From: Candidatus Ribeiella danica
Lineage (GTDB): Bacteria > Chloroflexota > Chloroflexia > Chloroflexales > Roseiflexaceae
Direction: 5' to 3'
Assembly (NCBI GenBank): GCA_016717335.1
Contig: JADKFS010000003.1
Span: 62,001 to 126,000, forward strand
DNA length: 64,000 nt
Positions within the stretch are counted from its first letter, which is position 1. Every line of letters begins with the position of its first letter. The translations under genes and the position numbers were made by a program. Below are positions 7,597 to 15,222 of the stretch, piece after piece. Below the pieces are notes generated by a model. The model did no database searches and was not told the DNA's origin. It worked only from the letters and a program-made list of their open reading frames with translations.

Positions 7597-9105
7597 ATGC
7601 TACAAACCTCTGCTCCCCACGATGGGCTTGATCACGTTTCCGAGGCCCCCCACGTAGTCATCATCGGCGGCGGTATCACTGGGCTGAGCACAGCGTTCTA
7701 CCTCCAGCGGGCGGCGGCAGCTGCCGGCGTGCCGCTGCGCTACACGCTGGTCGAGCGCGACGCGCGCTTCGGCGGCAAGCTGGTGACCGAGACGATCGGC
7801 GACTTTGTCGTCGAGGGCGGCCCCGACTCGTTCATCACCCAGAAGCCGTCGGGCCTGCAGCTCGCGCGCGAGCTTGGGCTCGAGCAGCAGCTCATCCCCA
7901 CGAACGACCGCAAGAAAAAGGTCTACGTGCTGATCCGCGGCCGGCTGCGCCCGATGCCCGAGGGCATGATGCTGATCGTGCCGACGAAGATGCTGCCGTT
8001 CGCGCTCTCGCCGGTGATCTCGCCGCTCGGCAAGCTGCGCATGGCGCTCGACCTGGTGCTGCCGGCCCGCCGCGACGGGGTCGACGAGACGCTGGCCGAC
8101 TTCATCCGCCGCCGCCTGGGCGCCGAGGCGCTCGACCGGCTGGCCGAGCCGCTGCTGGCCGGCATCCACAACTCCGAGGCCGAGCGGCAGAGCCTGCTGG
8201 CGACCTTCCCGCGGCTGCGCGAGGTCGAGGCCAAGCACGGCAGCCTGATCCGTGGGATGGTGGCGCAGCGCGCCGCCGCGATGGCCCACCGGCCCGCCGC
8301 GCCTGCGAATGGGGCGGCGGCCGGCCGGCAGCCCTCCGTCCGCTCCTCGATGTTCGTGACGCCGCGCGGCGGGCTGAGCACGCTCGTCGCCGCGCTGGTG
8401 GGCGCGCTCGATGGGCGGCTGATCAGCGGGCAGGGCGTTGCGGCGCTCGATCGCGACCCGACCGCGGCGCAGCCCTACCGCGTGCGGCTGGAGGGCGGCG
8501 AGGCGCTCGACGCCGAGGCGGTGATTATGGCCGCGCCCTCGTTCGTCGCCGCTGGCCTGCTCGATCGTACCAGCCCGGCGCTGGCCGAGGGGCTGCGCCA
8601 GATCCGCTATGTCACGACCGGCACAGTGACGCTGGCCTACCGCAAGAGCGATATCGGCGACCCGCTCGACGGCTACGGCCTGGTCATCCCGCGCACCGAG
8701 CGCCGCAAGATCAACGCCGTGACGGTCAGCTCGACCAAGTTCGCGCACCGCGCGCCCGACGACGCGATGCTGCTGCGCGTGTTCGTCGGCGGCTCGCGTA
8801 ATCCCGGTGTGGTGGAGCTGGACGACGTTGCGCTGGAGCGGCTGGTGCGGGCCGAGCTGGGCGACATCCTCGGCGTTAAGGCGGCGCCGCTGTGGAGCCG
8901 GATCTATCGCTGGCCGCAGGCCAACCCGCAGTACGATGTCGGCCATCTCGAACGAATGGACGCGCTCGAGGCGCTGTGCCCGGATGGGCTGTACCTCACC
9001 GGCAGCGCCTACCGTGGGGTCGGCATCCCCGACTGCGTCCGCCAGGGCAAAGAGGCCGCCGACCGGACGCTGGCCTACCTCGAGCGCGCACCGGCGCTGG
9101 CCTGA
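7597..9105 (+). CDS. hemY: Coproporphyrinogen III / protoporphyrinogen oxidase, FAD-dependent
   Basis: 502 residues. An oxygen-dependent flavoenzyme of the HemY/CgoX family that aromatises the porphyrinogen ring, normally membrane-associated. The FAD dinucleotide motif is VVIIGGGITGLSTAFYL (GxGxxG at 24-29), followed by LVERDARFGGKL and the family stretch VEGGPDSF; the C-terminal FAD motif is GLYLTGSAYRGVGIPDC. Because hemQ and a B. subtilis-like hemH are in the same locus, the substrate is most likely coproporphyrinogen III (CgoX role) and not protoporphyrinogen IX; this is inferred from context. First gene of the heme locus, behind a good promoter at 7517. A small Ala-rich insertion near residue 230 is the only oddity. 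Confidence 0.92.
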   Translation: MLQTSAPHDGLDHVSEAPHVVIIGGGITGLSTAFYLQRAAAAAGVPLRYTLVERDARFGGKLVTETIGDFVVEGGPDSFITQKPSGLQLARELGLEQQLIPTNDRKKKVYVLIRGRLRPMPEGMMLIVPTKMLPFALSPVISPLGKLRMALDLVLPARRDGVDETLADFIRRRLGAEALDRLAEPLLAGIHNSEAERQSLLATFPRLREVEAKHGSLIRGMVAQRAAAMAHRPAAPANGAAAGRQPSVRSSMFVTPRGGLSTLVAALVGALDGRLISGQGVAALDRDPTAAQPYRVRLEGGEALDAEAVIMAAPSFVAAGLLDRTSPALAEGLRQIRYVTTGTVTLAYRKSDIGDPLDGYGLVIPRTERRKINAVTVSSTKFAHRAPDDAMLLRVFVGGSRNPGVVELDDVALERLVRAELGDILGVKAAPLWSRIYRWPQANPQYDVGHLERMDALEALCPDGLYLTGSAYRGVGIPDCVRQGKEAADRTLAYLERAPALA

Positions 9106-9130
9106 TTGTCATAATGTACAGGAAGCGCGT

Positions 9131-9787
9131 ATGACCACCGATGACTCAGGCCAGCACCTGCCGAGCAATGAGTGGCTGTCGCTCCAGGAGGCCAGCGATC
9201 TGCTCGGCGTCGCCGCTTCGACACTGCGGCGCTGGGGCGACTCGGGGCGCGTGCCGATGAAGCGAACGCTTGGCGGGCACCGGCGCTTCGCGCGCTCGGC
9301 GATCAAGAATCTCGCCGTCGCGCCGGTCCACGGCGAGATCGTGCCTAGCACGCACCCCGCGCCGGCGCAGCGCGGCTGGGGCCTCGACGAGCACGAGATG
9401 GCGCGCCAGGAGTGGCACGCGCGCATGGTCGCGCTGCCGCACGCCGAGCGGATGCGCGGGCTGGGGCAGCGGCTGCTCGGGCTGCTCATCCAGTACATCA
9501 ACCGGCGCGAGGACGACGGCCGCTTCCTGCGCGAGGCCCACACCGTCGGCGCGAACTACGGGCGCGAGACGCGCGCCGCCAACGTGAGCATGCACGACGC
9601 CGTCGGGGCGTTTCTGTTCTTTCGCAGCACCTTTTCCGAGATGGCGATGCCGATCCCCGGGATCGCCCAGCCGACCGACCTGGCCGAGGCGGCCGCCTTG
9701 CAGAAGCGGCTCAACCATTTCATGGACGCGATTTTGCTGGGGCTGCTCACGAGCTATGAGGGCAGCGAGATTGTTCAGGGGCCATAG
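9131..9787 (+). CDS. MerR/excisionase-type HTH regulator in the heme locus
   Basis: 218 residues. Residues about 15-60 (LSLQEASDLLGVAASTLRRW, then TLGGHRRF) are a MerR/Xis-like winged helix-turn-helix. The C-terminal 130 residues (LGQRLLGLLIQYINRREDDG, then MHDAVGAFLFFRSTF) look like an all-helical sensory bundle; no Cys-based metal site is seen. It lies between hemY and hemA with only 25 bases after hemY, so it is probably co-transcribed and is a candidate regulator of the locus. AGGAAG lies just before the ATG at 9131; the frame is open upstream within hemY but has no comparable start there. The ligand is unknown; a heme or tetrapyrrole signal is speculation from position. Confidence 0.75.
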   Translation: MTTDDSGQHLPSNEWLSLQEASDLLGVAASTLRRWGDSGRVPMKRTLGGHRRFARSAIKNLAVAPVHGEIVPSTHPAPAQRGWGLDEHEMARQEWHARMVALPHAERMRGLGQRLLGLLIQYINRREDDGRFLREAHTVGANYGRETRAANVSMHDAVGAFLFFRSTFSEMAMPIPGIAQPTDLAEAAALQKRLNHFMDAILLGLLTSYEGSEIVQGP

Positions 9788-9834
9788 ATTCCAATGACAG
9801 GGCGCGCGAAAGCCACACCCACGCGCGCCCACTA

Positions 9835-11148
9835 ATGAGGTCAAACACCGTGCAACTCGTAATCGTCGGGACTCATCAGCGAATTTGTCCGGTCACCATG
9901 CGCGAGCGCATCGCCTTCCGGTCGGATCGGATGGGCGAGGCGCTGCAGTCGCTGCGCGGATACGCCGACGAAGGCTTCATCGTGTCGACCTGCAACCGCG
10001 TCGAGGTCGGCGGCCTGGTCGCGGGCGGCGAGCATGCGCTGGTGCAGTTCCTCTCGGAGTGGCATCACGTGGCCCCGGAGGACCTGATGCCGCACCTCTA
10101 CATCCACAGCGGCATCGACGCGGTGCGACACCTGTTCCGGCTGGCGGCCGGGCTGGACTCGATGGTGCTCGGCGAGGACCAGGTGATGGTCCAGCTCAAG
10201 TCGGCGCTGGCCGAGGCGCAGGCCGCCGGGGCGACCGGGCAGCGCGTCAACCGGCTGATGCACGCCGCGCTGGCCACCGGCAAGCTGATTCGCACGCGCA
10301 CCGAGATCGCGCGCAGCCACCTCTCGACCGTGTCGGTGGCGCTCGACATCGCCCGGCAGGAGCTCGGCAGCCTGGCCCACCTGAACGTCGTGCTCGTCGG
10401 CGCGGGCCGGATCGCCGAGCTGGCGCTCAAGCATTTGCGCGGCGATGCGCCGCGCTCGGTCGTGCTGCTGAACCGCACCTTCGAGCGCGCGCGCGACCTG
10501 GCGGCGGAGTATGGCGCGCAGGCCCGGCCGCTCGACCAGATCGAGCAGGCCCTCGCCGCCGCCGACGTTGTGATCAGCTGCACCGCCGCGCCCGACGTGG
10601 TGGTCGACGCGGCGATGGTCGAGCGGGCGCTGCGCGATCGCCTGAGCGCCATCGCTGTGCCGGCCGCGGCGTGCCCGCACGCGCCGCAGCCCGGCCACGC
10701 CAAGCTGCTGCTGCTCGACCTGGCAGTGCCGCGCGACGTCGACCCGCTGGCCGCAAACGTGCCCGGCGCGCTGCTGTTCGGCATCGACGACATGCGCGCG
10801 ATCTGCGAGTCGAACCGCGCCGCGCGCGAATCCGAGGTCACCGCCGCCGACCACCTGGTCGAAGAAGAGGTCAACAAGTTCATGGAGTGGTGGGCCACCC
10901 AGGAGGTCGTGCCGACCATTCGCGCGCTGCGCGAGCGCGCCGAGACGATCCGCCAGGGCGAGATCGAGCGCACGCTCTCGAAGCTGCCCAACCTGTCGGA
11001 CCGCGAGCAGGCGGCGATCCAGGCGCTCAGCGCGGCGATCGTCAACAAGCTGCTCCACCAGCCGATCGCGGTCCTGAAGGAGGGCGGCGGCGACGTGGAG
11101 ATGGCGCTGGTCGTGCAGCAGCTGTTTCATTTGACGAATCTGAGCTGA
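9835..11148 (+). CDS. hemA: Glutamyl-tRNA reductase
   Basis: 437 residues. It reduces glutamyl-tRNA(Glu) with NADPH to glutamate-1-semialdehyde, the first committed step of C5 tetrapyrrole synthesis. Visible are VGTHQRICPVTMRERIAF at the N-terminus, the catalytic Cys53 in STCNRVE, the GLDSMVLGEDQV motif, the NADPH fold NVVLVGAGRIAELALKHL and the C-terminal helical dimerisation region. Family members usually start with a strand ending in G-x-[ST/NH]-H; here VGTHQR fits. The start ATG at 9835 has no strong ribosome site; GTG at 9850 is an alternative that removes five residues. It follows the HTH gene by about 50 bases and works directly with hemL downstream. Confidence 0.95.
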   Translation: MRSNTVQLVIVGTHQRICPVTMRERIAFRSDRMGEALQSLRGYADEGFIVSTCNRVEVGGLVAGGEHALVQFLSEWHHVAPEDLMPHLYIHSGIDAVRHLFRLAAGLDSMVLGEDQVMVQLKSALAEAQAAGATGQRVNRLMHAALATGKLIRTRTEIARSHLSTVSVALDIARQELGSLAHLNVVLVGAGRIAELALKHLRGDAPRSVVLLNRTFERARDLAAEYGAQARPLDQIEQALAAADVVISCTAAPDVVVDAAMVERALRDRLSAIAVPAAACPHAPQPGHAKLLLLDLAVPRDVDPLAANVPGALLFGIDDMRAICESNRAARESEVTAADHLVEEEVNKFMEWWATQEVVPTIRALRERAETIRQGEIERTLSKLPNLSDREQAAIQALSAAIVNKLLHQPIAVLKEGGGDVEMALVVQQLFHLTNLS

Positions 11149-11152
11149 GAGG

Positions 11153-11200
11153 ATGGGGTGGCCGTGGCGGGCGAAGCCCGCCACGCCTCCCCACTGCGAC
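11153..11200. repeat. Short GC hairpin after hemA
   Basis: GTGGCGGGC / GCCCGCCAC with a short GAA loop, the same style as the hairpin at 690-732, lies in the hemA-hemQ gap and may attenuate or stabilise the transcript. Confidence 0.5.
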
Positions 11201-11305
11201 GGGGCGTACGCGGGCCGCACCTGCTCCACCCTGTCGCTGAACGTGCGGCGCTCACCGCATCCCCGGGGCTATCCCGGCCGATGGACGAAGACGAGAGGAG
11301 CTGAC

Positions 11306-12004
11306 ATGTCCACACCTGCTGAGGCCACGCAGGGCCAGGCGCTGTTCGTGCAATACACCGGCTTCCGGGCCGACCCGGCCTGGCGGCGGCTGCCGTACGC
11401 GGCGCGCGAGGACGGCCGCGAGGCGTTCGCGCGCGCGGTCGAGGAGGCCGCGCCGGAGATCGCGACCTACCCGTACAGCACGGTCGGGCTGAAGACCAAC
11501 TGCGACCTGCTGCTGTGGCGCAAGGGCGCATCGCCAGTCACCATGCAGGATCTGACCAGCCGGCTGCTGCAGACCGGCATCGGGCAGTACCTGGAGATCA
11601 CCCACAACCTGTACGGCTTCACGCGGCCGTCGTCCTACACCAAGCGGCCGACCAGCCAGGAGCAGGCGATCGACCTGGAGGATCGCCAGACCTACCTGAT
11701 CGTCTACCCGTTCAGCAAGACGACCGAGTGGTTCCTGATGAGCCGCGACGCGCGCCAGGGCATGATGAACGAGCACATGCGCATCGGCCACGACTACGCC
11801 GACATTCGCCAGGTGCTGCTGTACGCCACCGGCCTGGACGACCAGGAGTTTATCGTGGCCTACGAGGCCGAGGACCTGCCGCGCTTCAGCGCCCTGGTGA
11901 CCGACCTGCGCGCGACCGAGGCGCGGCGCTACACGCTGAAGGACACGCCGATCCTGACCGGGATCCATCGGCCGCTGCGCGAGGCGCTATCCCTAATTGG
12001 ATAA
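11306..12004 (+). CDS. hemQ: Coproheme decarboxylase (HemQ/ChdC, chlorite dismutase family)
   Basis: 232 residues. It converts iron-coproporphyrin III to heme b by two oxidative decarboxylations in the coproporphyrin-dependent branch. Family features are the beta-strand TYLIVYPFSKTTEWF with the catalytic Tyr134 and Lys138 of the YPxxK motif, and MMNEHMRIGHDY, where His157 aligns with the proximal heme ligand. The Arg of true chlorite dismutases is not apparent, in keeping with HemQ. The start ATG at 11306 follows GAGAGGAG by five bases; the frame is open upstream to 11153 but that extension is Arg/Pro-rich and repeat-derived. Its place between hemA and hemE supports the role. Confidence 0.88.
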   Translation: MSTPAEATQGQALFVQYTGFRADPAWRRLPYAAREDGREAFARAVEEAAPEIATYPYSTVGLKTNCDLLLWRKGASPVTMQDLTSRLLQTGIGQYLEITHNLYGFTRPSSYTKRPTSQEQAIDLEDRQTYLIVYPFSKTTEWFLMSRDARQGMMNEHMRIGHDYADIRQVLLYATGLDDQEFIVAYEAEDLPRFSALVTDLRATEARRYTLKDTPILTGIHRPLREALSLIG

Positions 12005-12006
12005 CA

Positions 12007-12080
12007 AGGTGAGGGGGTGGCAGGGTGAGGGGGTGACATCATAGGCTTAGATATCACCTTGTCACCTTGTCACCTTGTCA
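12007..12080. repeat. GACAAGGTG-type short tandem repeats before hemE
   Basis: Repeated GTGA/GGGGTGACA units on the left and TTGTCACC units on the right, so the array is also palindromic. Related arrays are at 16115-16175, 26273-26318, 30169-30255 and 40863-40897. Confidence 0.7.
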
Positions 12081-12093
12081 GAGTGAGTTAACA

Positions 12094-13197
12094 TTGAGCG
12101 AGCAAAACAATCGTTTCCTAAAGGCGTGCCGGCGCGAAGAGGTCGACCGCACGCCCGTCTGGTTCATGCGCCAGGCCGGCCGCTACATGCCGGAGTACCG
12201 GTCCGTGCGCGAGCGACACAGCCTGCTCGAGATCGTCAAGACGCCCGAGCTGGCGGTCGAGGTCACGATGCAGCCGATCGATGCCTTCGCGCTCGACGCC
12301 GCGATTATTTTCGCCGACCTGCTGCCGCCGCTGGAGGGCATGGGGCTGCGGCTGAGCTTCGAGAAGGGCGAGGGGCCGGTCATCCACAACCCCGTGCGCT
12401 CGGCCGCCGACGTGGCCGCGCTGCGCCAGCCCGACCCGCGCGAGAGCGTGGGCTACACGATCGAGGCCGTGCGGATGGCGAAGCGCGAGCTGGCCGGGCG
12501 CGTGCCGCTGATCGGGTTCGCGGGCGCGCCGTTCACGCTGGCCAGCTACGCGATCGAGGGCGGCGGCTCGCGCGAGTACCGGCGCACCAAGCTGATGATG
12601 TACCGCGAGCCGGAGATGTGGCACGCGCTGATGCGCAAGCTGGCCGCGCTGGTGGGCGACTACGCGCTGGCGCAGATCGAGGCCGGCGCCGACGCTGTGC
12701 AGATCTTCGACAGCTGGGCCGGGGCGCTCTCGCCGAACGACTACGCCGAGTACGTGCTGCCGTATGTGCAGCGCGTCGTCAGCTATATCAAGGAGCGGAC
12801 GACCAACGACCATAAAGGCCAAGACAACGCGTCTTTGGTCATTCGTCCTTCGTCGTTGGTCGGAAGCGAAGCGCCCCCGGTGATCTACTTCGGCACCGAC
12901 ATGAACGGCATGCTCGGGCTGGTGCGGCAGAGCGGCGCCGACGTGATCGGGGTCGACTGGCGCATCCGGCTCGACGACGCCTGGGCGCAGCTGGGGCCGG
13001 GCGTGGCGGTCCAGGGCAACCTCGACCCGCTGACGCTGTTCGCGCCCTGGCCCGAGATCGAGCGCCGCGCCGCCGACGTGCTCGACCGCGCCGCCGGGCG
13101 GCCCGGCCACATCTTCAACCTGGGCCACGGCATCCTGACCGAGACGCCGGTCGAGAATGTCGCGCGGCTGGCGGAGTTCGTGCACGAGTATCCGTAA
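12094..13197 (+). CDS. hemE: Uroporphyrinogen decarboxylase with repeat-derived insertion
   Basis: 367 residues from the TTG at 12094. It decarboxylates uroporphyrinogen III to coproporphyrinogen III in the cytoplasm. Signatures are RQAGRYMPEYR, IIFADLLPPLEGMG with the catalytic Asp, GFAGAPFTLASYAIEGGGS with the active-site Tyr, FDSWAG, and the C-terminal NLGHGILTETP with its His. The usual length is about 345-355. The excess lies at residues about 235-257, where ERTTNDHKGQDN...RPSSLVGS is encoded by a palindromic ACCAACGAC/GTTGGTC repeat (12797-12864) between a helix end and the conserved PPVIYFGT strand. The frame is kept. Upstream, the frame continues into the TTGTCACC repeats, so the start is uncertain; the TTG preceded by GAGTGAG is preferred. 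Confidence 0.93.
   Translation: MSEQNNRFLKACRREEVDRTPVWFMRQAGRYMPEYRSVRERHSLLEIVKTPELAVEVTMQPIDAFALDAAIIFADLLPPLEGMGLRLSFEKGEGPVIHNPVRSAADVAALRQPDPRESVGYTIEAVRMAKRELAGRVPLIGFAGAPFTLASYAIEGGGSREYRRTKLMMYREPEMWHALMRKLAALVGDYALAQIEAGADAVQIFDSWAGALSPNDYAEYVLPYVQRVVSYIKERTTNDHKGQDNASLVIRPSSLVGSEAPPVIYFGTDMNGMLGLVRQSGADVIGVDWRIRLDDAWAQLGPGVAVQGNLDPLTLFAPWPEIERRAADVLDRAAGRPGHIFNLGHGILTETPVENVARLAEFVHEYP
12797..12864. repeat. Palindromic ACCAACGAC element inside hemE
   Basis: The left arm GACGACCAACGACCA is mirrored by GGTC...CGTCGTTGGTCG on the right. The element keeps the hemE frame open. It is related to the elements at 15098-15222, 16215-16260 and 17785-17910. Confidence 0.75.
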
Positions 13198-13199
13198 TG

Positions 13200-13452
13200 T
13201 ACCGCAGAGGCGCTGAGTCCGCCGAGCAGTGAAGGTAAGCGAGATCACATCCGCTCTCTCGTTTACCGCAGAGGCGCCGAGTCCGCCGAGCAGTGAAGGT
13301 AAGCGAGATCACATCCGCTCTCTCGTTTACCGCAGAGGCGCTGAGTCCGCCGAGCAGTGAAGGTAAGCGAGATCACATCCGCTCTCTCGTTTACCGCAGG
13401 GGCGCTGAGTCCGCCGAGCAATGAAAGTAAGCGAGATCACATCTGAAATCAT
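13200..13452. repeat. 64-bp tandem repeat running into the GxxExxY gene
   Basis: Three full 64-bp units (13200-13263, 13264-13327, 13328-13391) differ by only a base or so, followed by a partial fourth that contains the ATG and first eight codons of the next gene. Each upstream unit holds GTGAAGGTAAGCGAGATC in place of the ATG version. Units begin TACCGCAGAGGCGC. There are no spacers, so this is not a CRISPR array. Confidence 0.9.
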
Positions 13453-13804
13453 TGGCGCTGCGATCGAAGTTCATCGTACGCTCGGCCCTGGATTACTGGA
13501 GTCGGCGTACGAGCAGTGCTTGTGTAGAGAGCTGAGTCTGCGGCGACTTGCTTTTGAACAACAGCGATCCTTGCCTGTCGAGTACAAAGGACTAAGGCTC
13601 GACTGTGGGTATCGCCTTGATTTGCTCGTGATGGAAACGGTTGTTGTGGAGGTCAAATCGGTTGCTGCGCTACTGCCAATCCATGAGGCGCAGCTACTGA
13701 CATACCTTCGACTCGGCGGGTGGAAAGTCGGGCTCCTGATCAATTTCAATGTGCCTGTGCTCAAGCAAGGCATCAAGCGATTGGTGTTGGGGCTGAAGGA
13801 ATAG
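13421..13804 (+). CDS. GxxExxY family protein
   Basis: 127 residues, matching the GxxExxY family (PF13366-type), which is widespread but of unknown biochemical role; the fold resembles PD-(D/E)XK nucleases. The name motif is seen as GLLESAYE near residue 24, after EIIGAAIEVHRTLGPG. Other conserved parts are LPVEYKG, YRLDLLV and VVVEVKSV, whose D, E and K could form a nuclease-like site, and the C-terminal LLINFNVP. The start ATG lies inside the last copy of a 64-bp tandem repeat. It interrupts the heme gene order between hemE and hemH, is less GC-rich than its neighbours and is flanked on both sides by tandem repeats, all signs of a mobile passenger gene. Confidence 0.85.
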   Translation: MKVSEITSEIIGAAIEVHRTLGPGLLESAYEQCLCRELSLRRLAFEQQRSLPVEYKGLRLDCGYRLDLLVMETVVVEVKSVAALLPIHEAQLLTYLRLGGWKVGLLINFNVPVLKQGIKRLVLGLKE

Positions 13805-14152
13805 GTACATACCTCGGCGCGCTCTGCGCCTCTGCGGTGAAACACATGCAGCATCGGATTGTAAGGAAGCGGCGAAACGCCTGCAGGCATCGGATTGAAG
13901 GAATAGGTATAAATCTCCGCGCTCTCTGCGCCTCTGCGGTGAAACGCCTGCAGGCATCGGATTGTAAGGAAGCGGTGAAACGCATGCAGGCATCGGATTG
14001 AAGGAATAGGTACATACCTCGGCGCGCTCTGCGGCTCTGCGGTGAAACGCATGCAGGCATCCGGATTGTAAGGAAGCGGTGAAACGCATGCAGGCATCCG
14101 GATTGAAGGAATAGGTATAAATCTCCGCGCTCTCTGCGCCTCTGCGGTGAGC
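13801..14152. repeat. About 103-bp tandem repeat between the GxxExxY gene and hemH
   Basis: Units at 13801-13902, 13903-14005 and 14006-14110, and a partial one at 14111-14152. Each starts ATAGGTA, carries CTCTGCGCCTCTGCGGTGA and, in full units, two copies of a GCATCGGATTG-like segment. The CCTCTGCGGTGA part is the inverse complement of TACCGCAGAGGCGC in the 64-bp repeats upstream, so the two arrays flank the GxxExxY gene in inverted orientation. Confidence 0.85.
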
Positions 14153-14170
14153 TGCACGATTGAGGTTACG

Positions 14171-15127
14171 ATGAGCGAAACCATGCCGACCGGCATCCTG
14201 GTCCTGGCCTACGGCACGCCGGAGAAGCCCGAGGACATCGAGCCGTACTACACGCACATCCGCGGCGGCCGGCCGCCCACGCCGGCGGCGCTGGAGAACT
14301 TGCGCGAGCGCTACCGGCTGGTCGGCGGGCGCACGCCGCTGCTCGACCTGTCGCAGGGCGTGGCCGACGGGCTGCAGGCGCGGCTCGATCAGCAGGCGCC
14401 GGGGCAGTATAAGGTCTACCTCGGCATGAAGCACTGGCACCCGTACATCGGCGAGGTGGTGCCGCGCATCGCCGCCGACGGGGTGCGCGAGGTGATCGGC
14501 GTCGCGCTGGCGCCGCACTACTCGCGCTTCAGCCTGGAGGGCTACCGCAAGTACATCAGCCAGGCGCTCGATCTGCTCGAACCGCAGCAGCGCTTCACGC
14601 TCCACTTTATCGAGAGCTGGCACGACCACCCGCTGTTCCGCCGGCTGATCGCCGGGCGGATCGCCGAGACGCTGGCGGCGTTCCCGGCCGACGCGCGCGA
14701 CCATGTGCGGGTGGTCTTCAGCGCGCACAGCCTGCCCGAGAAGATCGTCGCGACGGGCGACCCGTACCCGCGGCAGCTCGCCGAGAGCGCGGCCGGCATC
14801 GCCGAGCTGCTCGGGCTGGCGGAGTACGGCTTCTGCTACCAGAGCGCCGGCATGACCGGCGAGCCCTGGCTCGGGCCGGACATCCTCGACTACCTGGGCG
14901 AGCTGCGCGAGGCGGGCGTGCGCGACGTGCTGAGCGCGCCGTTCGGCTTCGTCGCCGAGCACCTCGAGGTGCTGTGGGACATCGACACCGAGGCGCAGCA
15001 GAAGGCCGACGAGCTTGGCATGACCTTGCGGCGTATTCGGATGCCCAACGCCGACCCGGAGTTCGTCGAGGTGATCCGGGCGGTGGTCGCCGAGGCCGAC
15101 GAACGACCAACGACGAACGACGGATGA
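14171..15127 (+). CDS. hemH: Ferrochelatase, coproporphyrin type
   Basis: 318 residues. It inserts Fe(II) into the porphyrin. The N-terminal motif is ILVLAYGTPE, as in Firmicute coproporphyrin ferrochelatases (with the Tyr near the iron site), and not the LxNLGxP of protoporphyrin enzymes. The metal-site His is in VVFSAHSLPEKI and the Glu in PFGFVAEHLEVLWDID. These, with hemQ nearby, favour coproporphyrin III as substrate. The start ATG at 14171 has GAGG five bases ahead; an upstream GTG at 14147 lies in the tandem repeat and is less likely. The last residues (ADERPTTNDG) are encoded by the ACCAACGAC palindrome that also forms the start of hemC. Confidence 0.92.
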   Translation: MSETMPTGILVLAYGTPEKPEDIEPYYTHIRGGRPPTPAALENLRERYRLVGGRTPLLDLSQGVADGLQARLDQQAPGQYKVYLGMKHWHPYIGEVVPRIAADGVREVIGVALAPHYSRFSLEGYRKYISQALDLLEPQQRFTLHFIESWHDHPLFRRLIAGRIAETLAAFPADARDHVRVVFSAHSLPEKIVATGDPYPRQLAESAAGIAELLGLAEYGFCYQSAGMTGEPWLGPDILDYLGELREAGVRDVLSAPFGFVAEHLEVLWDIDTEAQQKADELGMTLRRIRMPNADPEFVEVIRAVVAEADERPTTNDG

Positions 15128-15222
15128 CAGGGAGCGGGAATGCATAAGTTTGATGAGAAGTAATATGATTGACCAGCTAAACAAGAAGCACGCGTTGGTC
15201 GTTGGTCGTTCGTCGTTGGTCA
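15098..15222. repeat. ACCAACGAC palindromic element bridging hemH and hemC
   Basis: The left arm (GACGAACGACCAACGACG) encodes the last hemH residues; the right arm (GTTGGTCGTTGGTCGTTCG) encodes residues about 14-22 of HemC. The arms are inverted copies separated by the short intergenic region, which carries the hemC start. Confidence 0.75.

Noticed and set aside
11153..11305. N-terminal extension of HemQ
   Set aside because: Repeat-derived GC hairpin sequence; the ATG at 11306 has a good ribosome site and matches family length.
12067..12093. Upstream TTG as the hemE start
   Set aside because: The extra nine residues are read from TTGTCACC repeats and do not match the family; the TTG at 12094 fits better.
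13200..14152. CRISPR array beside hemE
   Set aside because: Units of 64 and about 103 bp are directly contiguous with no unique spacers, and no cas gene is present.
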